From contig NZ_QOIM01000036.1 in assembly GCF_003323735.1 (NCBI RefSeq), positions 124,001 to 188,000 of the forward strand: 64,000 nucleotides of DNA. The letters run 5' to 3'. Shown here in pieces: positions 58,601-64,000 of this stretch. The stretch is from Streptomyces reniochalinae. GTDB lineage: Bacteria > Actinomycetota > Actinomycetes > Streptomycetales > Streptomycetaceae. The position numbers and the translations under genes are program-made. The notes under the pieces were generated by a model. It was not told where the DNA came from and did not search any database. It was given only the letters and a program-made list of their open reading frames with translations. How positions within the stretch are numbered: position 1 is the first letter of the stretch; each line of letters begins with the position of its first letter.

Positions 58601-59660
58601 GCGCCACGGGGCGGCCCGCGGCGTCCAGGATGTGGTAGCGCAGGCCGGGCACCGGCGTGCCGATCGGAACGGCCTCCGGGCCCCCGTCGAGGGTGGCGGG
58701 GTCGACGGTGTGGGCCGAGGTGTTGATGGTGCATTCGGTGGGGCCGTAGAGGTTCACCAGGGCGGCGCCCGGCAGCGCCTCGGACAGCTTCCTCGCGAGT
58801 GCACGGGAGAGCGCCTCCCCGCCGCTGAAGAGGTGGGTGAGCGAGGTGCAGCGGTTCAGCTCGCCGGTGTCGAGGAGCGCCTGGAGCAGCGTCGGCACGC
58901 ACTGGAGAGTGGTGACGCCGTGCCGGGTGACGGCCTCGACGAGGCGCACGGGGTCGCGGTGGATGCCGCTGGACCCGACCACGACCTGGCTGCCGCCGGC
59001 GCAGGCGAGGATCTCCCACTGCGCGGCGTCGAAGCTGACCGGGGTCTTGTGCAGCACGGTGGCGCGCCGGTCGAGCGCGAACGTGTCGGTGAGCCAGCGC
59101 ATCTGGTGCGCGAGCGACCGGTGTTCGATCGCCACTCCCTTGGGTTTCCCCGTACTGCCCGAGGTGTGGATGACGTACGCAAGGTCGGCGGGGCGCGGGC
59201 CGCTGGGCAGCTCGGCCGCGTCCGCGCCGGACCTGCCCTTGATGAACTCCACGACGCTGTCGAGCGTGATGACGGCGGTGTCCGCGGTCAGGAACGTCGC
59301 CAGCCGGTCGCGCAGAAAGTCCTGCGTGAGGACGACGCGCATGCGGGCGTCCTGCGCGATGAGGCGAATGCGCTCGGCGGGGTAGTCGGGGGAGAGGGGG
59401 AGGTAGGCTCCGCCCGCACGCAGTACACCCCAGGCGCCGCTCACCAGATCCAGGGAGGGCTCGACGAAGAGCCCCACGCACGCGTCCGGGCCGACGCCGA
59501 GGTGGTGCAGGTAACGTGCCACGTCGTCGGCCTGGTCTGCCAGCTCTCGGAAGGTGAGCGACTCACCCTCGTGGACCACGGCGATGTCGCCGGGGCGGGC
59601 GAGAGCCTGGGCGTGGAGCAGATCGGGCAGACATGTCTCGGCGGCGTCCTGGCTCTTCAT
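55650..59660 (-). CDS. Indigoidine synthetase-like NRPS (A-Ox-T-TE)
   Basis: 1336 residues from an ATG at 59658-59660; the frame extends to 59852 without support. Domain order: adenylation (residues 1-480; AYVIHTSGSTGKPKG, NLYGPTECTINTS), an oxidase of the SagB/nitroreductase type inserted before A9-A10 (about 590-860; YATQLYLELSGVGGLAAGHY), the completing A10 motif SPNGKLDTKAL (Lys921), a carrier protein (DDFFQLGGDSLIAVAL, Ser978) and thioesterase (LWGYSFGARVAFE, Ser1107). It closely follows BpsA/IndC, which turn two L-glutamines into blue indigoidine. About 50 residues (1139-1188) of low-complexity sequence interrupt the thioesterase. Confidence 0.93.
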   Translation of the reverse strand: MKSQDAAETCLPDLLHAQALARPGDIAVVHEGESLTFRELADQADDVARYLHHLGVGPDACVGLFVEPSLDLVSGAWGVLRAGGAYLPLSPDYPAERIRLIAQDARMRVVLTQDFLRDRLATFLTADTAVITLDSVVEFIKGRSGADAAELPSGPRPADLAYVIHTSGSTGKPKGVAIEHRSLAHQMRWLTDTFALDRRATVLHKTPVSFDAAQWEILACAGGSQVVVGSSGIHRDPVRLVEAVTRHGVTTLQCVPTLLQALLDTGELNRCTSLTHLFSGGEALSRALARKLSEALPGAALVNLYGPTECTINTSAHTVDPATLDGGPEAVPIGTPVPGLRYHILDAAGRPVAPGETGELHISGVQLARGYLHRPELTADRFRPNPAARPGDADGEPGHERLYRTGDLASWNPDGTAQFAGRADNQVKLRGFRIELDEIRLAIEAHDWVRNAAVLPRTDPLTGARHLVACVELSPREAALMDQGEFGEHHVSKSSKLQVRAQLSNPGVRDAADLAGRPAIPLPGTTTGAEQRRRAFARKTYRFYEGGPLEPADVLAALARRTRGRGSRRPEELTLPELGDILGNFGQYLSPERLLPKYAYASPGSLYATQLYLELSGVGGLAAGHYYYHPVHRELVLIHRSETADRPLARVHLIGRRAAIEPVYKKNIREVLEIEAGHMAGLFDEVLPAHGLALAEAEHNSGLPRLLGCDDEDHHLGSFELVPWTEAHAQAPAQRSLDVYVQFHPGSEAGVPSGQYLYRAGRLHLISDELVLKRHVVAINQAVYDRSGFGVTLVSRAAERGRERLGYLDLGRELQHLMMNAGHLGFMPAGYSSRSGDDLPAARHMTRILRQAGRPTGASYFCVGGTVSEEQLRHEGMHEDQVHMKGPEELIRDDLVASLPEYMLPSRILVVPELPHSPNGKLDTKALEGHVAEVSARARPLVEPRNRTEARLCGLWKAALKRDFVSVHDDFFQLGGDSLIAVALVRQINEAFGCTMPLQSLFEATTVAKLAEAVGARAAVAASRITPLRSEGSGPAVFCWPGLGGVTMNLRLLASRAPGDRPVYGIQSQGVNEGESPLPSIEEMAAVDIAALRRVQPEGPYTLWGYSFGARVAFETAWQLEQSGERVEQLFLLAPGSPRVTGAPQTAPGAAATRASHTPGSGVTGTPRAAPSEAPARTWRTAPGTAVADFADPVFTTLLFSVFAGTVRSPALEECLRQSTDAESFARFIGRRFPQLDPGLIRRVVAVVRRTYGFTYHHVAPGTRRVSAPVTVFRARDDAPSFIERAPGHTAAPPAVVQLETDHYGALRDPGVGELVRALRRATSRPAPRRATSLEY

Positions 59661-59882
59661 CAACGTACCCCCGTACTCGGATGAGTCCTCGACCTCCGGC
59701 TCGAACGTACGGAGTCGCGTCAGGAGCGGCGGCGCGGGCGACCCCCGCAATCGATGCACTGCGGCAACCCGAACCATGGGCCACATGGTCTTCGCGCACG
59801 GAGGGCGGCAGATTCTGGACGGGCATGTGCCGGAGCGCGCGATGCGCGGCACGTGCCGGGCGGAACAGATGCGGAGGGCCCC

Positions 59883-60881
59883 GTGACCGAACCATCCACC
59901 GGCGGCGTCGTCGGCTCAGTCGACGAACTCGTGGGGAACACCCCGATGCTGCGGCTGAGGCTCCCCGGGCTGCCCGACGACGCCCACGTGCTGGCCAAGC
60001 TGGAGTCGGCGAACCCGCTGTCCAGCATCAAGGACAGGGCCGCCGCTTTCATGCTGCGCGCCGCCGAGGAGAGCGGGGCGCTGCGGCCCGGCGGCACGGT
60101 CATCGAGTCCACCTCGGGCAACACCGGCATCGCCCTGGCGGCGCTGGCCGCGGCCCGCGGCTACGGCTGCCGGATCGTGCTGCCCGACAACGCCTCGCGG
60201 GAGCGCCTGCTGACCCTGCGCATGCTGGGCGCCGGGATCGAACTCACCGATTCCGCGAGGGGTTTCGCCGGCTGCGTGGAACGCGCCGAGGAGCTGCACG
60301 CCGGGACCCCCGGGTCCTGGTACGCCGCCCAGCACCTCAACCCCGACAACGTACGGGCCCACTACGAGACGACGGGTCCTGAGATCTGGCGGGACACCGG
60401 CGGCCGCGTCGACTACCTGGTCTGCGCGGTGGGCACCGGTGGCACACTGACCGGCATCGCCCACTGCCTGCGGGAGCACAACCCCGAGCTGAAGGTCGTG
60501 GCCGTCGAGCCCGCGGGGTCGCCCCTGCTGTCCGGCGGTGAGCCGGGACCGCACCGCATCCCCGGGCTCAACGGCGGATTCACCAGCCCGGTCACCGACC
60601 TCACGGTCATCGACGAGGTGATCGCCGTCGAGGACGAGGACGCGGCGGCCACCACCCGCGCCCTCGCCGTCTCCGCGGGCGCGCTCGTCGGCGTCTCGTC
60701 GGGCGCGGCCGCGTACGGATGCCTGGAGCTGGCGCGCCGCTGCGACCTCGCCGGCGCCACGGTCGTCACCGTCTTCCCCGACACCGGAGAGCGCTACCTC
60801 AGCTGGTGGCCGGAGGCTGAGGACGTGCCAGAGGAGCGCGTCGAGGACACGGCCCGCCCCGCGTCGCTCACGGCCGGATGA
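59883..60881 (+). CDS. Cysteine-synthase-fold PLP enzyme (SbnA/DdaB-like?)
   Basis: 332 residues from a GTG at 59883 behind GGAGGG. PLP-binding features: NPLSSIKDRAAAFML with the Schiff-base Lys, STSGNTGIALAALAAARG, VGTGGTLTGIAHCLRE and SSGAAAYGCLELARR. Housekeeping cysteine synthase is possible, but the position ahead of two ATP-grasp ligases and an exporter suggests a special amino acid such as 2,3-diaminopropionate, as in dapdiamide or staphyloferrin/zwittermicin pathways. No SbnB-like dehydrogenase is visible within the window, so that idea is uncertain. It diverges from the NRPS gene. Confidence 0.85.
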   Translation: MTEPSTGGVVGSVDELVGNTPMLRLRLPGLPDDAHVLAKLESANPLSSIKDRAAAFMLRAAEESGALRPGGTVIESTSGNTGIALAALAAARGYGCRIVLPDNASRERLLTLRMLGAGIELTDSARGFAGCVERAEELHAGTPGSWYAAQHLNPDNVRAHYETTGPEIWRDTGGRVDYLVCAVGTGGTLTGIAHCLREHNPELKVVAVEPAGSPLLSGGEPGPHRIPGLNGGFTSPVTDLTVIDEVIAVEDEDAAATTRALAVSAGALVGVSSGAAAYGCLELARRCDLAGATVVTVFPDTGERYLSWWPEAEDVPEERVEDTARPASLTAG

Positions 60882-61007
60882 ACCGGGTGTGCGGCACGCG
60901 TGCGGCGGCGCACCGGGTGAGAACCGGCCATCCGCCCCCGACACCACACCTGGAGAACCCGAGCACGGACGCCCAGCCCGCACACCGGAACGGAGCCCGA
61001 CCGACCC

Positions 61008-62309
61008 ATGAATCCTGAGCGTTCGCTGCTGCTCGTCGGTGCCACCGACGAGACAGTGGCCAAGGCGAAGCGGCTGGGGCTGCACGTCGTGCTGTTGCAG
61101 CATCCCACCAAGACCAGCGCCGAACAGCAGCGCCTCGCCGACCACGTGGAGGTCGTCGACTACACCCGTTGGGAGCTGGTGGAGCCGCTGGTCAAGCGGC
61201 TGTGGGACCGGCCGGGATTCGCCGCGGCCGTCTCGATCACCGAGCCGGGACTGGAGAACGCGGCCCGCGTCAACGACCTGTTCGCCCTGGGCGGCACCGG
61301 CTACGAGGTGACCCGCCGCTTCCGCGACAAGGCCCTGATGCGCGCGCATCTGGCCGGGCTCGACGCCGACGCCGTCCGCGCGCGGCTTCTGCGCGGGCGT
61401 GAGGACCTGGACGCCTTCGGGGAGACCTGCGGCTACCCGTTCATCGTCAAGCCGACCGACGCCACCGCCGGTATCGGCGTGTACCGCCTCGACGGGCCCG
61501 CCGACGCCGACCGGGTCTGGGCCGGGGTACGGCGGCTGTCGGGCACCAGGACGGACCGGGTCTCGACGCTGCTGCTGCTGCAGGACTTCCTGATGGAGGA
61601 GTACCTCGAAGGCCCCGAGTACAGCGTGGAGTCCTTCAGCTGCGCCGGGCGCCACGTGGTCATCGCCGTCACCGAGAAGTTCACCGACCGGACCCACTTC
61701 GCCGAACTGGCCCACGCTGTGCCGGCCAGGATCGATACGGCGGTCGAGGAGGAGGTGCGCGCGGCCGTCACCGGATTCCTGGACCGGCTCGGCGTCAGGG
61801 ACGGTGTCTGCCACACCGAGATCAGGATCGGCGCTCGGGGCCCCCGCGTCATCGAGAGCCACAACCGGATCGCCGGTGACGCCATCACCGACCTCGTCCA
61901 CAGCGTCTACGGCATCGACACCGTCACGCTCGCACTCGCCGCTCCCTTCGGCCTGGCCGAGCGGCTGCCCGACCGTCCCGAGGCGCACGGCGGGGCCGCC
62001 GTGCGGTCGGTGGTGGGCCGCCCGGGCGACGTCGTGGACTCGATCGACGGCGCGGCCGAGGCACAGGCGCTGGCGGACGTGCTCGCGGTGCGCATCAGCG
62101 CCGAGCCGGGGGAGACGGTACGTCCCCTGCGGGACAACTGGGACCGCCTCGGCCTGGTCGCCGTCACCGGGGAAGACACCACAGCGGCGCTGCGGCGCGG
62201 CGCCGCACTCGTCGGCGACGTGGTGAAGGTCCGCCTGAGAAGCTCCGAAGGCCGGCTGGGCCTGGCCCAGGCGGCTCCGGTGAGCGACGGGGCGGTGAGG
62301 CAGGCGTGA
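61008..62309 (+). CDS. ATP-grasp ligase 1
   Basis: 433 residues starting MNPERSLLLVGATDETVAKA. ATP-grasp features: the substrate-like N-domain, PFIVKPTDATAGIGVYRLDG (ATP-binding Lys and Gly loop), QDFLMEEYLEGPEYSVES and the metal ligands in GVCHTEIRIGARGPRVIESH. This type includes L-amino acid ligases such as BacD and DdaF that form dipeptides. It overlaps the second ligase by four bases (GTGA), so both are probably needed for the same product. Substrates cannot be read from sequence. Confidence 0.9.
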   Translation: MNPERSLLLVGATDETVAKAKRLGLHVVLLQHPTKTSAEQQRLADHVEVVDYTRWELVEPLVKRLWDRPGFAAAVSITEPGLENAARVNDLFALGGTGYEVTRRFRDKALMRAHLAGLDADAVRARLLRGREDLDAFGETCGYPFIVKPTDATAGIGVYRLDGPADADRVWAGVRRLSGTRTDRVSTLLLLQDFLMEEYLEGPEYSVESFSCAGRHVVIAVTEKFTDRTHFAELAHAVPARIDTAVEEEVRAAVTGFLDRLGVRDGVCHTEIRIGARGPRVIESHNRIAGDAITDLVHSVYGIDTVTLALAAPFGLAERLPDRPEAHGGAAVRSVVGRPGDVVDSIDGAAEAQALADVLAVRISAEPGETVRPLRDNWDRLGLVAVTGEDTTAALRRGAALVGDVVKVRLRSSEGRLGLAQAAPVSDGAVRQA

Positions 62310-63661
62310 GCGTTCTCGTTCTGCACCGCAACCCCCTCGCCGCCTTTCCCTACCGCCGCTGGCTGAACGGCGAAGCGCCCGGGATCGAGGACAGCAGCCC
62401 GTACCGCGGCGACATCGTCGTCCTCGCCGCCCGCGACAAGATCGAGTCGGCCGGTGAGCAACTCCCCGGCGCCGGCGGCCACGACTTCACCCACCTCGAA
62501 CTCTTCGACACCCTCGACGACGAGAGGGTGCACAGCCGCGCGTTCGCCCTCGCGCAGGAGTACCGGATCACGCACGTCATCGCCCACCACGAGGCGGACG
62601 TGGCGCTCGCCGCCCGACTGCGCGAGCACCTCGGCCTCGACGGGGCGTGGAGCGCCGACATCGCGCCCTTCCGCGACAAGGTCCTCATGAAGCGGCTCGC
62701 CCAGCGGGCCGGGATCGAGGTGGCGCCGCACACCGCGCCCTGCACCGCCGAGCAGGCCCGCGACTTCGCCGCACGCCACGGGTTCCCCGTCGTGCTCAAG
62801 GACCGGGCGGGGTACAACTCCGTCGGTCTGAGCATCATCGCCGACAGGGAAGAGCTGGAGCTGCGGCTCGCACGCGACTACCGGGACGGCGCGCGGGACG
62901 ACCTGCTCATCGAGGGCTTCGTGCCCGGGCGGATGTGCCATGTCGACGGTCTGGTCGCAGACAGCCGCATGGTGGCGGCCTGGCCCTCCCAGTACCAGTA
63001 CGACCTGGCCTCCTTCGGAACCGACCCGGGCCCGCGTATCGATCTGACCCTGGAGCGGGACGACCCGCTCACCCCGCGGCTGCTCCGGCTGGTCGAGCAG
63101 ACCCTGACGGCCCTGAAGCCGGAGAGCTCCCGGCTGGACACCCACGCCTTCCACGCGGAGGTCTTCCACACGCCCGACGACCGTCTGGTGCTGTGCGAGA
63201 TCGCGGCGAGATCGGGCGGCGCCAAGATCCGCGACGTCTTCGAGACCCTGTTCGGCATCCAGCTCGCCGTGCAGGTGACCCGCGCCGAGGCCGGTCTGTC
63301 GCTGCCCGCCGTCGAGGGCGCCGTGGACGACAGCGGGCTGCTGCTGCCGCGCTGCATGTCGGGCCAGGTGCTCACGATGAAGCGTCCCGGACTGGTGCGC
63401 TCGCTGCCCGCCGTCCCCGACGACGCGTGGGTGAGAGGCTTCTGGCTCTTCGCCGAAGAGGGACAGGTGATCGCCCCGGCCGCCGGCTCCGCGGACTTCC
63501 TCATGGCGGCGGTGGGCTCGGCACCGACCCGCCGCGCGTGCGAGCGCAGGCTCCGCGCCCTCGGCGACCGGGCCGCCGGACAGACGAAGATCGTGCCGCT
63601 CCCCGCCGAGGGACCACCGCCGCGGCGCGAGCGGGGCGCCCACAGGACGGAGGCGTCATGA
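62306..63661 (+). CDS. ATP-grasp ligase 2
   Basis: 451 residues from a GTG overlapping the first ligase stop. Clearly a different ATP-grasp subfamily: HGFPVVLKDRAGYNSVGLSI carries the ATP-binding Lys, DDLLIEGFVPGRMCHVDG the hinge, and HAEVFHTPDDRLVLCEIAAR the metal-binding Glu/Glu. Two dissimilar ligases in tandem suggest successive couplings or an amide and a peptide bond. The C-terminal tail is Arg- and Pro-rich. It ends in an ATGA overlap with an MFS gene. Confidence 0.9.
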   Translation: MSVLVLHRNPLAAFPYRRWLNGEAPGIEDSSPYRGDIVVLAARDKIESAGEQLPGAGGHDFTHLELFDTLDDERVHSRAFALAQEYRITHVIAHHEADVALAARLREHLGLDGAWSADIAPFRDKVLMKRLAQRAGIEVAPHTAPCTAEQARDFAARHGFPVVLKDRAGYNSVGLSIIADREELELRLARDYRDGARDDLLIEGFVPGRMCHVDGLVADSRMVAAWPSQYQYDLASFGTDPGPRIDLTLERDDPLTPRLLRLVEQTLTALKPESSRLDTHAFHAEVFHTPDDRLVLCEIAARSGGAKIRDVFETLFGIQLAVQVTRAEAGLSLPAVEGAVDDSGLLLPRCMSGQVLTMKRPGLVRSLPAVPDDAWVRGFWLFAEEGQVIAPAAGSADFLMAAVGSAPTRRACERRLRALGDRAAGQTKIVPLPAEGPPPRRERGAHRTEAS

Positions 63662-64000
63662 GGGGGAAACCGGCGTCCGTCCTCACGTCCGTGCGCGTGA
63701 AGTACATGGCGGGCATGGTCGTCGACGCGACCGGCAGCGGCATGTACCTGCCGTTGTCCCTCCTCTACTTCCACCACGTCACCGGTCTGCCCCTCACCCA
63801 GGTCGGCGCCATCGTGACGACGGCCGCGGTGATCGGCCTGGTGAGCAACCCGGTCGCCGGCGTCCTCATCGACCGCTTCAGCGCCCGCGCCGTGCTGGTG
63901 GGCGGATACGTGCTGCGCGCCTCGGCGTTTTGCACCTACCCACTGGTCGACAACGGCGTGGCCGTCTTTGCGGTGGTGCTGCCGGTCGCTCTCGGCGACA
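63658..64000 (+). CDS. MFS transporter (truncated by window end)
   Basis: The first 114 codons are visible from the ATG at 63658, which overlaps the ATP-grasp stop. The start MRGKPASVLTSVRVKYMAGM leads to two or three TM helices (GSGMYLPLSLLYFHHVTGLP, VVTTAAVIGLVSNPVAG-like) and the MFS loop VLIDRFSARAVLVGG. It probably exports the ligase product and may give self-resistance. The remaining sequence lies outside the window. Confidence 0.85.
   Translation, partial: MRGKPASVLTSVRVKYMAGMVVDATGSGMYLPLSLLYFHHVTGLPLTQVGAIVTTAAVIGLVSNPVAGVLIDRFSARAVLVGGYVLRASAFCTYPLVDNGVAVFAVVLPVALGD

Noticed and set aside
57012..59684. An 890-codon rightward ORF opposite the NRPS gene
   Set aside because: Antisense shadow of the adenylation and oxidase domains; no recognisable motif and no ribosome site.
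59916..61988. A 690-codon leftward ORF opposite the PLP enzyme and ATP-grasp genes
   Set aside because: It crosses two real genes and their intergenic gap and has no protein-like features.
1..64000. tRNA genes, rRNA, CRISPR arrays, integrase or att sites
   Set aside because: No cloverleaf, repeat-spacer pattern, integrase or flanking direct repeats were noticed; absence by eye is not a formal search.

Overview
The window is very GC-rich, with strong third-position G/C bias, GTG and TTG starts, ATGA/GTGA stop-start overlaps and families typical of Streptomyces (SARP regulators, streptogrisin-like protease, GH19 chitinase, DUF4232 lipoprotein). It reads as a chromosomal stretch of a Streptomyces or close relative, mostly accessory DNA rich in secondary metabolism. 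No tRNA, rRNA or CRISPR array was seen.

Layout. (1) 1-3658: a leftward operon of poorly characterised families (metallohydrolase, PRD protein, SFCGS protein, DUF4312, DUF4311), divergent from an IclR regulator. (2) 3782-13528: secreted, membrane and resistance genes: DUF4232 lipoprotein, membrane-anchored PI-PLC-X protein, S1 protease, MBL-fold hydrolase, a Cml-type efflux pump preceded by a short leader ORF, and a LysR/EamA pair. (3) 13591-21234: an eight-gene leftward operon that looks like an undescribed aromatic amino acid pathway. It combines the aminotransferase + small cupin + C-methyltransferase trio used to make beta-methyl amino acids with a heme-dependent tyrosine 3-hydroxylase, a gentisate-dioxygenase-like bicupin, an aromatic amino acid decarboxylase, a DJ-1/PfpI protein and an ABM-like protein. 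(4) 21235-22905: a scarred stretch with decayed remnants of an FAD monooxygenase and an IS5-like transposase, then two terminators. (5) 22906-30896: mainly housekeeping or stress genes: chitinase, D-Ala-D-Ala carboxypeptidase, DUF3048 protein, CGNR regulator and HAD hydrolase around two palindromes, alpha/beta hydrolase, ArsR regulator with a VOC gene broken by an amber codon, and a lipoprotein.

(6) 31598-55280: a naphthoquinone meroterpenoid cluster. A type III PKS (THN synthase) and a cupin oxygenase would give flaviolin. A DegT aminotransferase, O-methyltransferase and AMP-ligase-like enzyme match the amino-shuttle chemistry of furaquinocin/naphterpin-type pathways. An NphB/Fur7-type prenyltransferase attaches the isoprenoid and a P450 probably finishes the scaffold. 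A complete six-gene mevalonate operon and a polyprenyl diphosphate synthase supply the isoprenoid. A second methyltransferase, a SARP, a large SARP-ATPase regulator and a LuxR-type regulator follow. No halogenase is present, which favours furaquinocin/naphterpin-like over napyradiomycin-like products.

(7) 55650-64000: an indigoidine-synthetase-like NRPS, divergent from a cysteine-synthase-fold enzyme, two ATP-grasp ligases and an MFS transporter cut by the window edge. The rightward set looks like a small amino acid or dipeptide natural-product operon.

Functions are inferred from motifs visible in the translations and remembered family knowledge; no database search was run.
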